From CAVVIO01 sp963748095 (GTDB lineage: Bacteria > Bacteroidota > Bacteroidia > Bacteroidales > UBA10428), in the NCBI GenBank assembly GCA_963748095.1, contig CAVVIO010000039.1:1-64000 (forward strand): 64,000 nucleotides of DNA, read 5' to 3'. The notes below the pieces were generated by a model. It searched no databases, had not been told where the DNA came from, and saw only the letters and a program-made list of their open reading frames with translations. Of the stretch, positions 25,201 through 35,705 are shown one piece after another (the first letter of the stretch is position 1; every line of letters begins with the position of its first letter). A program made the position numbers and the translations under genes.

Positions 25201-27806
25201 GCGCCGGGCCATATTCAGGAAGCTTTCTGCACTGTTTGACCTGTTGTATCGATGATCTGGTAATTGTTCGACAGATACTCAAATTGCAAAGGGTTGGGTA
25301 ATGGCGCCCAGTAAGTATATACTGTGCGTATGGGTGTAACCTTATCCTCGTTGAATACCGTCGAATAATCTACTTTTGAATAAAGTGATTGTTGTGGGGT
25401 ATAGTGAGTCATGTCGATCTCTTCTCCTCCCAGCGATACTACCGCTATGAATTCCCTGTGCGGTTGCGGGCATGTACCGATAACACTATCGGTGGGTAGC
25501 GGATGGTAATTGGCATCAGCAGTGTCAATGAAGGTAAAACCCTCGTAGTTGTTGATGCGCTGGTGAACCAGTTGTTTCCATATTACATTTCCATCACTGT
25601 CCCTTTCCATCCAGTGCGACCAGGTAGTATCGGTTAAATCGGCTGAATTAATATCACTGGTATAAGGATAGAACATTCCTGGATAGGGATTAGGAATGGA
25701 GTCATGTGCATAGCCCACGCCAGCAGCTAACGGCACCAGGTCAGGCGGATCGATCCATAATTCATAACTGCAATATGGATCGTGGTATTCATATCCTTCC
25801 ACACGGCCAATATCCCAGGTTACTTTCCACACCCTGATCTTATCGCCGGGTTCTTCCACGTCGGCAATGCCGTCACCGTTGTTGTCAACAGCCACATTTC
25901 CATCGTGGTCAATATCCTCAAAAACAAAGTCGCTATTGCCTGTACGCAGGTGGTTCCAGGGATTGGCCCAGTAGACTTCTTCTTCGGTAATTGTATATCC
26001 TTTCGGGAATATTGATGCCGTATCGAGCCATACATCAGGATGTCCATCACCGTCCATATCGTAATCGGGGTGTGCTTCATCATCACTGCCACGCAGGACG
26101 TCGACATATTTTCCACCCGGAGTTTTCAGGATAGGGATATCGAGAGAGTTATCGGTCCAGTAAAATGGAACATCTTTTGGAATATACTGGGTATAAACTG
26201 TATTCATGGCCGGCGAACGCGATTTGTTTTCCATGATCATGAATACTTTGAAGGGCTGATAATCAAGACCCAGAAAGTTTTTCCAGTTGACATCGGCATC
26301 GGCAAAGATCATGGCGCTGAAAAGCACATCGGCATAATCTTTATCTTTATAATAGCTGTTATTGAAACCATCCAGATTGTAGCTTACATCACCTTTTGAG
26401 ACTGCTATCAGGTTTCCCCTTTCAGTATTGTTGTTGATATCTTCATGCTTATCACTGGTCGGATCGGGAGTTATCACCCTGTAAATGATCGTTTTTTCAG
26501 CATGCGGGGCAAGTGAAATACCCGAGAAAGTGAGCTGGTTTCCCGATTGCGAATAACTGTCTCCGGAAGTTACATCCAGAAAGGTAAAACAGGCTTTAAT
26601 ATTTTCGTTAACTGTTATGTCTGAAACAGCCTGATCCGAAAGGTTCCGGACACGCATTTCCACGGAAAAAGTATCGGTCCTGTCATAGGAAATAGCATTA
26701 TCACCTGTTGCCATGCTCCCTATAAGTTCGTTCCGTACTTTGCGGGTTACATCCACATCAAAGGTAAATGCCGAAAGAATAGCTGTCATGGTCCAGCTTA
26801 TCTGCATACTGGAAGCATCCGGATTCGAAAGTCCGTATACCGTTGGTAAACCGGTATTACACATTATTTTGCCACCACCGGACACATCAGGTTTCAGCAT
26901 GAAAACACAGGCGTCTCCTGACGGAGAAATTGAAGCGGCCGTATTAATACGGGATGAATTTATGGCCGGGAATTTCGAGCCATAAAGCTTACCAAGGGCC
27001 GCACTAAAACCCATTTGCATCATTCCTGCCGGAGAATCTTCGGTAACACTTACAAGTCCGCTACCATTATCTGGATTGTAATTTACCGCACCGTTTTCAA
27101 GGAACCCGGCTTTTTCGATAAAATAGACCCCGTTGCCTTCGGCATAAATACTGCCCCCATGTGCAAGAAAAGCCTGTACGGGTGCATTCAGGCCCGGAGT
27201 TATAGAAAAAATGCTATCAATAAAATAAGTATAATTGCTGTCTTTTGCAGCAAAAGCAGGAATAATTAACAGTTCGGTATTTTCATCAAGACCTTTATTA
27301 ATAAGTGTATCTTCATTCACCGTGTATAAAACACCATCCATCAGGTTTTCCGAAAAAAGCTGTTCAAAATACATGGCTTCCCAGGAAAGGTTTGTATTGT
27401 TGGCTTTGTATTTGCTTTTGAAAATAGCAATACGTTTGGAATCTTTCTTAAACTGTATCGACACCTGTTTTTGTGCAGCTGGATCATAATGATTATAGGT
27501 GGAGCCTGTCAGATGACTGTAATCTGCAGGCAGTTCGCCCGGATATACAAAACTACCTGTATTGTCACCACTGGTTATCCAGTAAACGGAGTGTTCACCA
27601 TAAGCAGGAAATAATTCATTGTCCCAGGTAGCGGTAGCATCGCGATAGTCATCGGATGATTTTTCAAGCACAAGCCTGTAGGCTTTCAGCAGTTGTTTCT
27701 GATTGTTACCGGTACTGATCAGATATCCTTGTTGGGCATTTAGCGACAAGGGTAAAATAATCAATAAACACGCAATAGAAAATCGGAGGTTGGTTTTCAA
27801 TAGCAT
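22268..27806 (-). pseudogene. Very large T9SS type A secreted protein, four frameshifts
   Basis: Five consecutive overlapping frames (27806-25215, 25282-23915, 24036-23779, 23837-23304, 23347-22268) form one gene of about 1,840 codons. It has a signal peptide (MLLKTNLRFSIACLLIILPLSLNAQQ), a DUF11-like segment and EF-hand-like DMDGDGHPDVW and DIDHDGNVAVDNNGDGIADV calcium loops. A CARDB domain near the end (LYDFEATSLTFKDLGNG) precedes a type A sorting domain (IYPMPFADDVNF, DMNGRLWVNMD, PDGNYIYKLTGKE). Breaks lie near 25232, 24062, 23822 and 23345. Between them the protein stays free of stops. It is exported by T9SS and probably surface-attached. Whether it is truly broken or mis-sequenced is open. 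Confidence 0.85.
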
Positions 27807-28055
27807 AGCTAATAACTAGTTGGTTAATAAATGTTAGTAGTAAAAATAACGCACCTGTTATACGTATATTTTGAACACATGTTCTGTATCACTTTGATTT
27901 TTATGAAAAACTTTTGACTATGGGAAAAATAATTTTCGAGACCAGTTATAGAAAGATTACAAGATAAGAATTTCTTTTAGGATAACATGCAGGTAAGGTG
28001 CCCGACTTTCCGAATTTAATAAAAAGAATTTCCGGGTTTGTTTCTTCGTAATAAT

Positions 28056-28430
28056 TTAATCTTCAATCTCAACCAGCTTTCCTTCTGATTCGGCTTTGGT
28101 TCTTCCCCAATGAGCAATGGCTTCGATTAGAGGGATGATTGATTTTCCTTCTTCCGTAATTTCATACTCTACACGCGGAGGGACTTCAGGATATACCGTT
28201 CTTTTGATAATCTTGTCTTCCTCAAGCGCTTTTAGCTGAATGGATAACATCTTATCAGTAATGTCAGGAATTAATTCTTTCAATTCCTTGAATCTTTTTT
28301 TTCCTTTTCTTAAGTACCATAATACCACAGCTTTCCATTTACCACCAATGTAATGCATGGTTACATCAAGTGCACAATGAAATTCCTGGTTCAGAAACCG
28401 GTATTTGTATTTTTTTCCGTCTATTATCAT
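28056..28430 (-). CDS. HxlR-family transcriptional regulator
   Basis: A 124-residue winged-helix protein of the HxlR family. It shows the EFHCALDVTMHYIGGKWKAVVLWYL segment, in which Cys19 is the usual redox-sensing position, followed by FKELKELIPDITDKMLSIQLKALEEDKII and RVEYEITEEGKSI. Members bind promoters of divergently transcribed oxidoreductases and respond to electrophiles or disulfide stress. It is divergent from an NADP-binding protein gene (28544), with 113 bases between. A GTACTTT/AAAGT imperfect inverted repeat at 28496-28518 is a possible operator. The gene stands alone on its strand. Confidence 0.9.
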   Translation of the reverse strand: MIIDGKKYKYRFLNQEFHCALDVTMHYIGGKWKAVVLWYLRKGKKRFKELKELIPDITDKMLSIQLKALEEDKIIKRTVYPEVPPRVEYEITEEGKSIIPLIEAIAHWGRTKAESEGKLVEIED

Positions 28431-28495
28431 TGTTTTCAGTATTACTTACCTTTTTGATAGTCTCTTTCATTTTTAACACTTCCTTGTATGCGAGT

Positions 28496-28518
28496 GTACT
28501 TTGCCATAATTTTGAAAG
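28496..28518. promoter_or_regulatory. Possible HxlR operator
   Basis: ACTTT (28498-28502) and AAAGT (28515-28519) form an imperfect inverted repeat in the 113-base divergent region, close to the start of the oxidoreductase gene. HxlR regulators often use such TACTTT/AAAGTA-like sites. The symmetry is short, so the call is tentative. Confidence 0.25.
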
Positions 28519-28543
28519 TGAATAGTAAAAATATCGTAAAATT

Positions 28544-29230
28544 ATGAAAATAGCAATCTTAGGAACAGGAGTAGTCGGCAGGACCATTGCCGCTAAATTA
28601 AATCAATTGGGACACAAAGTGACAATTGGCACACGCGATACAAATGCCACTTTGTCAAATGAAAAGGGAGATGCATACGGGAATCCGCCATTCAAAGACT
28701 GGAAGAAAGGATACACTGACATTGGACTTGAAACATTTAAAGTTGCTGCTGCCGGGGCTGAAATTGTTTTCAACTGTACCTCCGGAATGGCATCACTTAC
28801 TGTTTTGAATTTAGCCGGTAAGGATACGCTCAACGGGAAAATATTAATAGATATCTCCAATCCGTTAGACTTTTCCAAAGGGATGCCCCCATCATTAAAT
28901 CCTGTAAACACAGATTCTTTGGGTGAGCAAATACAACGACAATTTCCCAATGTTAAAGTTGTTAAAACACTCAACACCATGAGTGCTCTGTTAATGGTAG
29001 ATCCTTCAAGAATCAAGGGTGACCACAATGTATTTATTTGTGGTAATGAGGAAGGTGCCAGGAAGAAGACGGCAGAAATTCTGAATTCTTTTGGTTGGAG
29101 CAATTCGCAGATTATCGACCTGGGAGATATTACGGCTGCACGTGGAACGGAAATGCTGCTTCCTGTGTGGTTGCGTATTATGGGAACGTTAGGTACGGCA
29201 GATTTTAATTTCCATATTCAAAAAAATTGA
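28544..29230 (+). CDS. NADP-binding oxidoreductase (F420-dependent NADP reductase fold)
   Basis: A 228-residue Rossmann protein with the opening KIAILGTGVVGRTIAAKL (GxGxxG), the second strand motif KVTIGTRD, and KVVKTLNTMSALLM typical of the NADP oxidoreductase / coenzyme F420-dependent superfamily (NADB_Rossmann). Such proteins in Bacteroidota are annotated as NAD(P)-binding or F420-dependent reductases, though Bacteroidota do not make F420. The gene is divergent from an HxlR regulator, a frequent pairing for electrophile-detoxification enzymes. The substrate is unknown. It lies before a convergent GyrI-like gene with 60 bases between. Confidence 0.85.
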   Translation: MKIAILGTGVVGRTIAAKLNQLGHKVTIGTRDTNATLSNEKGDAYGNPPFKDWKKGYTDIGLETFKVAAAGAEIVFNCTSGMASLTVLNLAGKDTLNGKILIDISNPLDFSKGMPPSLNPVNTDSLGEQIQRQFPNVKVVKTLNTMSALLMVDPSRIKGDHNVFICGNEEGARKKTAEILNSFGWSNSQIIDLGDITAARGTEMLLPVWLRIMGTLGTADFNFHIQKN

Positions 29231-29290
29231 TTCTATATTGTAAAAGAGGCAGAGTATTGACGGCAAAATAGTATTACCTCGCACTGAAAT

Positions 29291-29770
29291 TTATTTAGTT
29301 TTGACGGGTATCCACAACTTTTCTTCTGATGCAGGGTCGTCCTGTTTATATTTTTCACCCATTACGGCAAAATGGGGTCTGTTGTCTAAAACGTATCCCG
29401 AAGCTGGTAACCATGTCTGGAAAATGAATTGATAAGTTTTAGGTCCATCACTTGCCGGGCCTTTATGCACGAAGATGGCATAAAGTCCTTTTGGAGTTGT
29501 AAGCTGTTCCATTCCTGCCGGAATGGATTTAAAGTCGGTTACCTCTATTGCAGCCCACTTTTCAAATGTAGAATCAGGATCAAAATTGTCAAAAAAGGCC
29601 GGTTTGTATATTTCAATCGAGTACAGTTCTTTTCCAATGTTATTCGAAATCTCTTTTCGTTGAGGCATAAAGCTATTCCACAATTCAAAGGTTTTATTGT
29701 TGGAAAAAGACATTTTAATACGTTTACCAACAAACTTCTTTTCCTTCAAATTTTCAATTCCTGGCTTCAT
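29291..29770 (-). CDS. GyrI-like / effector-binding domain protein
   Basis: A 159-residue stand-alone GyrI-like protein: FVGKRIKMSFSNNKTFELWNSFMPQR at the front, IPAGMEQLTTPKGLYAIFVHKG in the centre and FQTWLPASGYVLDNRPHFAVMGE near the end are the pattern of AraC effector-binding/GyrI-like small-molecule-binding domains. There is no DNA-binding domain. It may bind a hydrophobic drug or metabolite. It is convergent with the oxidoreductase gene. The 23-codon frame upstream at 29816-29887 may belong to a decayed neighbour. Confidence 0.8.
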   Translation of the reverse strand: MKPGIENLKEKKFVGKRIKMSFSNNKTFELWNSFMPQRKEISNNIGKELYSIEIYKPAFFDNFDPDSTFEKWAAIEVTDFKSIPAGMEQLTTPKGLYAIFVHKGPASDGPKTYQFIFQTWLPASGYVLDNRPHFAVMGEKYKQDDPASEEKLWIPVKTK

Positions 29771-30131
29771 TACTTTAAAATGTTTCTGATTTTTGGCCCG
29801 TAAAAATAATTGTTTTCATAGCATTATGGAATTTCTAATAAAATCAATGGCGTTGTAGTTTTCATTATCAAAGAAAATATCTTCCATAACTTTTTATTTC
29901 AAAGAGATCTATTTTAATCATAATTCGTTTAATTATATTACAATCATGATCAATTTTATACTTTTACCATTACTATGATTATCAAATATAGCTGAATTAG
30001 AGAAAACAAATTACAAACTAAACCACACACATCTGCGTTTTATTCACCAACGAATAATGGAGATCACCTTCTATGTAAAATGTACACAAATACCGAAGCA
30101 AAATCGGTATCATATTAATAAAAAAATTAAA
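29771..30131. other. Non-coding AT-rich stretch
   Basis: No gene of normal length. On the minus strand a 23-codon frame from 29887 to 29816 (MEDIFFDNENYNAIDFIRNS...) has good start context but is too short to name. No terminator or clear promoter was found. Confidence 0.5.
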
Positions 30132-30530
30132 ATGAAAACAATCTTATTATTTGCAGCTTTGTTCTTATTGGCAACATCCTGTCTTAAAGAAAGCAGTAAC
30201 AGTTACTATTCAAAAAAAACTGACGGAGTTGACATTATCGCAACCTATATCCCCGACACAGCAACAAACCAGGAACAGCTACAGATAAGTGCCAGAGCAG
30301 CAGCAGAAAACGGCTGCTGGAGTGATCTGTATTTTAAATTAATCAAGGACACAGAATTCGATTATACATTAAAGGCATACGGAACCTTTGAAAGCAGCGG
30401 GGTATGTCCCGCGGGGATGATATATAAAGATACAACCATTGCATTCCAGCCGATAAATAAGGGAACTTACTTGTTTCATATCACACGGGTACCTTATGAA
30501 GAGGTTGTTGACACAATGATAGTTAATTAG
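30132..30530 (+). CDS. Small lipoprotein of unknown function
   Basis: Using the ATG at 30132 this is a 132-residue lipoprotein: MKTILLFAALFLLATSC with Cys17 as the lipid site. The longer frame from 30057 adds 25 residues before the signal peptide and is unlikely. The mature part is a small beta-rich domain with a Cys pair (GCWSDLYFK, SGVCPAGMIY) and a TYLFHITRVPYEEVVDTM end. I do not recognise a family. It stands alone ahead of the GH2 gene, with 340 bases between. Confidence 0.7.
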   Translation: MKTILLFAALFLLATSCLKESSNSYYSKKTDGVDIIATYIPDTATNQEQLQISARAAAENGCWSDLYFKLIKDTEFDYTLKAYGTFESSGVCPAGMIYKDTTIAFQPINKGTYLFHITRVPYEEVVDTMIVN

Positions 30531-30870
30531 AAGAATCTATTTCTGTTATGTCCTCTTCTCGTGACATGGAAGATAGGTATTCACTTAAATTATTACAGTA
30601 CGGCAATGAGTTACAAACTCAAAGCATATACATCCGCGTTACAAACCAGGACGGGTAACAGGAAAAAGAACAGTGGGTTTTGCCGCAACTGTGTATCGAT
30701 CGTCCGAATCTGAGGCTCATGGTAACAATAAAAAGAATGACCTGGTAGAATCAATCCATTTAAATAATAAGATTAGTAAAAAACTGAGATAATAATATGA
30801 AAAATTAATAAATTATATGCACTTGAATATTTCAAAAATTAACTTTACGATTTATACAAAAGAATTTAAA
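30531..30870. other. Non-coding stretch before the GH2 gene
   Basis: I see no gene, terminator or clear promoter here. The sequence is AT-rich with one moderately GC-richer block near 30640-30740. Confidence 0.5.
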
Positions 30871-33777
30871 ATGATGAAAAAATCACTGCTGGCTATTATT
30901 GCGATTATTCTATCTGCATCTGCTTTTTGTCAGGACAAATATATTTCTAAAGATGAAAATTCCAGAGAACACATCCTTATGGATGCCGGATGGCTTTTTG
31001 CCTTTGGACATCCATTTGATGCCGCCAAAGACTTTAACAATGGAACAGGCTATTTCTCTTACTTTGCTAAAGCGGGTTACGGAGATGGTGCCGCAGCACA
31101 AAACTTTGATGACCGTGCCTGGCGTAAAATTGATCTTCCGCACGACTGGTGTGTAGAGTTGCCTTTTGATTCACTGGGTGGCCACAGCCATGGCTATAAG
31201 GCAATAGGCAGGAATTTTCCGGAAAACAGTGTGGGATGGTACCGCAAATCTTTTTCCATACCGGAATCGGACCTGGGTAAACGTATTTCTATCGATTTTG
31301 ATGGCATATTCCGAAATTCAATTGTATGGGTAAACGGGTTCTATCTGGGAACCGAGCACAGTGGATATGCAAGTTTCAGTTATGATATAACTGATTATCT
31401 GAATTATGGAGGCAATAATGAGGTGGCTGTTCGTGTTGATGCTACTATGGAAGAGGGCTGGTTTTATGAAGGTGCCGGTATTTACAGGCATGTATGGCTT
31501 TCCAAAACATCTCCTCTGCATGTTCAGCGTTACGGGACTTTTATTACCTCAGATCTGAAAGATAATGCGGCAATTATTACGGCACGAACCACTGTTGTGA
31601 ATGAATCGGACAGCAGCAGGATGTTTGATATTGATGAAACCATCATTGATCCGTCAGGAAAAGAGGTTGCTGCCGGCGCAAAAAAACAACTCATACTTCC
31701 GGAAAGTAGCCGGAAAGAATACATCACCAAATATACGCTTGCCGATCCGTTACTGTGGTCGGTAAAATCACCTTATTTACATAAGCTTAAAACAGTGATC
31801 CGTTCAGAAGGGAAAATAGTGGATACATATGAGACTACATTTGGCATTCGAACAGTGAGGTTCGATGCAAATGAGGGATTTTTTCTGAATGGCAAACATC
31901 TTAAAATTGTCGGGGTAAACATGCACCAGGATCATGCCGGTGTAGGAACAGCTATTCCGGACGCATTACAGGAATACCGTATTAAAAGATTAAAAGAAAT
32001 GGGAGTTAATGGTGTACGTACATCACACAACCCTCCCACCCCTGAGTTTTTGGATGCATGCGATCGTCTTGGAATGCTTGTACTTGACGAAAACCGGCTA
32101 ATGGGCAGTAATGAAGAACATTTAAGCTGTCTGGAAAGGCTTATAAAACGGGATAGGAATCATCCAAGCGTGATATTATGGTCCTTAGGAAATGAAGAAT
32201 GGGCCATTGAGACAAATGCCAAAGGTGCCCGCATAACTGCCTCCATGCAGGCTTTTGCACAAAAGTTCGATTCTTCCCGTGCAATTACAGTTGCTCTTAG
32301 TGGCGGATGGGACAATGGCAGTGGTATGATACCGCAGGTAATCGGTTATAATTACATTGTTCATGGAGATATTGACAGACATCATGCCAAATTTCCCTGG
32401 CAGGCCGGAATAGGAACAGAAGAAACCAATACTCATCAAACACGGGGTATATATATTACTGATGATCAAAAATCTTATACGGCACCAACCAATACTTCGC
32501 CTCAGAAACCAGGAGCCGAATATGGCTGGAAGTTTTATGCTGCCCGTCCATTTCTCTCCGGCTTGTTTTACTGGACTGGTTTCGATTACCGGGGCGAATC
32601 AAACCCGTATAACTGGCCTGCTGTGATCAATCAATCCGGGAGCTTTGACCTTTGTGGATTCCGGAAAGATATTTTTTACTATTTTAAATCATGGTGGAGT
32701 GACGAACCGGTACTGCACATACTGCCCAACTGGAACCAGCCTGCCGGACCCAGGGGTTCACAAAGAAATGAAGATAAACCAGTAAATATTATTGTTTACA
32801 GTAATTGTGAACAGGTGGAATTGTTTTTGAATAATAAAAGTCTGGGTAAGAAAACCATGCCGGTAAACGGGCATCTTGAATGGAAAGTCAATTACTCCCC
32901 TGGAGTAATAATGGCCCGGGGTTATAAGGATGGTAAAGTTATAACAGTTAAAGAGGAAACCACTGGGAAAGCATCAGCAGTCAGTCTTACTGCTGACCGG
33001 AATACCATTTTTGCCAATGGTGAGGATGTTTCTGTTATCACTGTAAAAGTTACTGATGACAAAGATCGCATGGTAACTTCAGCCGGTAACCTGATAAATT
33101 TTACCCTTGAAGGTCCGGGAAAAATAATAGGTGTGGGCAATGGAGATCCCACAAGCCATGAGCCCGATAAGTATATTGAAAAAGTAAAAGGAATAAAAAT
33201 CGAAAACCTCAGGGAAAAGTCGGTTGAAAATCTGCAGAACAGACCTGAAGTTGCTGCTGAAATCGATGATTCAAGCTGGAAACCTGCATTTAAAAGCTCC
33301 AGAAACGATGACTGGCGAGTATATAAAGATACGCTTCTGGTGGTCAGGGGAAAAATAGAGTTGCCCGCATTTAGTGAAGATGCCCGGATAACCCTTTTTG
33401 CAAAAAGTATTCTTGAGGGACAATCAATTTATATCAACGGACATTTAATCGCATCAGCTATTAAACGCAACGACCCAAACCAGTCATTCCGGCTCAATCA
33501 CTCAATCATCAGGCCTGGCAGAAACGTGTACGCTGTTGTAGGTCAAAAATTTAAAAAAACCTACCAGTGGGATGAACCTAATACCGATCCCGGACTGATC
33601 CAGGTGATAGAACCTGCCGGACAATGGAAGCGGAAAGTCTTTAATGGACTTGCTCAGGTTATTGTTCAATCTGCTGAAGAACCTGGTGAGGTGATATTAA
33701 AAGCTACTGGCGAAGGATTACAACCGGCAGTATTAAAAATTCATACCCAACCGGCCAACTTGCAGTCAAAATATTAG
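30871..33777 (+). CDS. Glycoside hydrolase family 2 beta-galactosidase-like enzyme
   Basis: Started at ATG 30871 (the frame from 30817 adds 18 residues ahead of a clean signal peptide), this is a 968-residue exported GH2 enzyme. Order: signal peptide (1-19), sugar-binding domain (RKIDLPHDWCVELPFDSLGG, GWYRKSFSIP), immunoglobulin-like domain, and TIM barrel with HNPPTPEFLDACDRLGMLVLDE. The acid/base glutamate is Glu442 in SLGNEEW. A candidate nucleophile lies in the GTEETNTH stretch. A DUF4982-type domain, an Ig-like domain and a C-terminal jelly-roll-like segment follow. It probably removes terminal beta-galactose or related sugars in the periplasm. GH5 and GH105 genes lie nearby, but there is no SusCD pair. 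Confidence 0.9.
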   Translation: MMKKSLLAIIAIILSASAFCQDKYISKDENSREHILMDAGWLFAFGHPFDAAKDFNNGTGYFSYFAKAGYGDGAAAQNFDDRAWRKIDLPHDWCVELPFDSLGGHSHGYKAIGRNFPENSVGWYRKSFSIPESDLGKRISIDFDGIFRNSIVWVNGFYLGTEHSGYASFSYDITDYLNYGGNNEVAVRVDATMEEGWFYEGAGIYRHVWLSKTSPLHVQRYGTFITSDLKDNAAIITARTTVVNESDSSRMFDIDETIIDPSGKEVAAGAKKQLILPESSRKEYITKYTLADPLLWSVKSPYLHKLKTVIRSEGKIVDTYETTFGIRTVRFDANEGFFLNGKHLKIVGVNMHQDHAGVGTAIPDALQEYRIKRLKEMGVNGVRTSHNPPTPEFLDACDRLGMLVLDENRLMGSNEEHLSCLERLIKRDRNHPSVILWSLGNEEWAIETNAKGARITASMQAFAQKFDSSRAITVALSGGWDNGSGMIPQVIGYNYIVHGDIDRHHAKFPWQAGIGTEETNTHQTRGIYITDDQKSYTAPTNTSPQKPGAEYGWKFYAARPFLSGLFYWTGFDYRGESNPYNWPAVINQSGSFDLCGFRKDIFYYFKSWWSDEPVLHILPNWNQPAGPRGSQRNEDKPVNIIVYSNCEQVELFLNNKSLGKKTMPVNGHLEWKVNYSPGVIMARGYKDGKVITVKEETTGKASAVSLTADRNTIFANGEDVSVITVKVTDDKDRMVTSAGNLINFTLEGPGKIIGVGNGDPTSHEPDKYIEKVKGIKIENLREKSVENLQNRPEVAAEIDDSSWKPAFKSSRNDDWRVYKDTLLVVRGKIELPAFSEDARITLFAKSILEGQSIYINGHLIASAIKRNDPNQSFRLNHSIIRPGRNVYAVVGQKFKKTYQWDEPNTDPGLIQVIEPAGQWKRKVFNGLAQVIVQSAEEPGEVILKATGEGLQPAVLKIHTQPANLQSKY

Positions 33778-34148
33778 AAGACTACTTTTACTGCCTGACA
33801 GAGGCGGTTTACCAGAATAGAAAATGTAAAAATACACCAACATAATACGAGGCCACATGGCAATCGATTGAAAAAGTAAATCCTGTAAAGGAATGGTTTA
33901 GATGACAGATTTGAAGAAAAATATTTTCTATAAAGAATTTTCAACAAAACAAAAATATAAAATTGATTTGTAAAATTGTCAATTTATAAAAATAAGAATG
34001 CTCTTCTTCCTGCCTCTTTCTTTCTCCGGATATGAATACAATAGTTTTGAATTATTAACTCATTTATTAAAGTTATGAACAATCAAAATCAAAATAGTTA
34101 TCATGTTATAATTAACTTTGACTAAACCTGCTATAATAACAAACACCC
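33778..34148. other. Non-coding stretch
   Basis: AT-rich sequence between the GH2 and GH5 genes. No reading frame, repeat or hairpin terminator is supportable. Confidence 0.5.
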
Positions 34149-35295
34149 ATGTCAAAGAGCACCTTCCCTATCCTTTTTATATTACTGCTGCTTTTCATGG
34201 TTATATCGTGCCGCAAGGAAAATACGGAAACAGCAGAAAAACAAACCTATTTAAAAGGCATGCAGGTAACCTGGAACGAACGAATGCGAACCCAGGGCTC
34301 TCATGCGGTAGCAGGTTCACCCGATGAAGCCTGGTTTTCACTTGCCGATGTGCAACGTATGAAGGATGCCGGTGCCACCTGTATCGAAATGCATAATATA
34401 GGATTGCCTGAACTGATGCCTGGGAGAGATCTGCCCAATGAAAAGTTTTTCGAAACCTGGGTAGATGTGTGGGTGGACTGGTGTACCCAAAACCAGCTTT
34501 ATTGCATTCTGAATATTACAGGACTGGGAGCGTACGATGACTGGTCGTTTTACCTGAGTCTCCCCTACTGGTTATGGGACGGTATTTATCCCGCTCCGGA
34601 CCCTACGGATAAACCGGCAAGTGATTCGATCATCCGGGATTTCTTCGACCTCAGTGTTGCAAAACAAAATATTAACCGGACTGCTTTTATTCATCTGTGG
34701 AAGTTCATAGCCAACAGATACAAAGATAACCCATTATGTGATCTTCAGCATTATGAACGAACCTTTCCGGCAGGTGGAAATCCCCGATGATGCAACAGCC
34801 GTACATCTTGGCCAGTCGTACAGCACTTTTATGGAACAAATAACGGACAGCATCCGCAGCACCGGTGCTACACAGCAGATACTTATCGACATTCCGTATC
34901 TGTGGAATCATAATAACCAGTTTACCGTTGACCCAGTTAACCGGAATAATATTACCTGGGAAGTACATGCCTACGGTTCCGTTTGGGACCCAGGTCTCAC
35001 ATCCTTTAAATCGTACATTAATAAATGCATTCAAAAGATTGTGACTGATTTTGGCAAACCGTTGTTTATCGGAGAATATGGTATTAATCCGATATCTGCC
35101 ATTCGCATTAATAACAGAACTGACTGGAAATTATTAATAGAAAATGAGGTGTCATTTCTCGACAGCCTGTCGCTTGCAGGCAGGCAGTTTCATTGCTGGG
35201 ATTTTATGAAAGGAGAATATGGGGTTTTCAACGGAGAATCTGACCTGACACAGGATGAGTCGGATTGGATAATACAGACAGTACTTACCGACTAG
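34149..35295 (+). pseudogene. Glycoside hydrolase family 5-like lipoprotein, one frameshift
   Basis: Two frames (34149-34790 and 34738-35295) make one lipoprotein of about 382 residues. The signal ends at ISC (Cys21). The TIM barrel shows KGMQVTWNERMRT, DVQRMKDAGATCIEMHN, then after the break VIFSIMNEPFRQ with the acid/base Glu of the GH5 NEP motif, EVHAYGS and PLFIGEYGI with the nucleophile Glu. The break is at about 34738, where an extra T in CCATTATGTG separates NPL from VIFSIMNEP. Everything else, including both catalytic glutamates, is intact, so a sequencing indel is plausible. It is probably an endo-glucanase/mannanase-type enzyme on the outer membrane; the exact substrate is not predictable. 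Confidence 0.85.
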
Positions 35296-35653
35296 CTGCC
35301 GGAAATCAGGTAATCATATAAATCCTGTTGAGTTATTTTAACTGAATACCGTTTACTGATTACCCTCTCCATACTCAACCGCTGTCAGTGTCTCCGACCA
35401 CTTACAGGGTTTACCATAATTAATCATTCATCATTCATAACTCCCGCTTTCGTCCCCTCTTCCTCCCCAATTATCAAAACCTGTTAAAACTCATAATTTC
35501 CATATTGCCGGATTAAAAAACATTAATTATTTTTACAACCACTATGAAGAATACAATGTTGCATAAGAAATCGATTATTTGGCTCACTTTTATAGTGGAG
35601 GCCGGTATTTGTATTCCTGGGTAGCATATAAGAAAATCATAGGATATGAAACA
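35296..35653. other. Leader region upstream of the EamA transporter gene
   Basis: This stretch holds no full-size gene. It contains a 26-codon frame (35544-35624) just upstream of a strong intrinsic terminator (35654-35686), which itself stands ahead of the transporter gene. The layout resembles a transcription attenuator. Confidence 0.4.
35544..35624 (+). CDS. Possible 26-codon leader peptide
   Basis: ATG AAG AAT ACA begins a short frame, MKNTMLHKKSIIWLTFIVEA and six further residues, ending with TAG at 35622-35624. It stops 29 bases before a strong intrinsic terminator that lies upstream of the EamA gene. The position is that of a leader peptide in an attenuator, but no run of a single amino acid codon is seen, and it could equally be chance or the stump of a lost gene. 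The hydrophobic centre could be a signal sequence. Confidence 0.3.
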   Translation: MKNTMLHKKSIIWLTFIVEAGICIPG

Positions 35654-35686
35654 AACCTCCCGATACATAAACCGGGAGGTTTTTTT
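35654..35686 (+). terminator. Intrinsic terminator / attenuator hairpin
   Basis: AACCTCCCG (35654-35662) pairs perfectly with CGGGAGGTT (35673-35681), loop ten bases, followed by a run of T to 35686. It is the best intrinsic terminator in the window. It lies 19 bases upstream of the EamA start, so it ends upstream transcription or acts as an attenuator. The stem overlaps the alternative upstream start frame of the EamA gene, which supports the later start. Confidence 0.8.
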
Positions 35687-35705
35687 GTTATACAGTGATA
35701 AACCA

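Noticed and set aside
28544..29230. F420-dependent metabolism
   Set aside because: The fold matches that superfamily, but nothing else for F420 is present and the cofactor is not expected in Bacteroidota.
35646..35705. Upstream start for the first EamA gene
   Set aside because: The added residues would be encoded by the terminator hairpin; the ATG at 35706 gives a normal first membrane helix.
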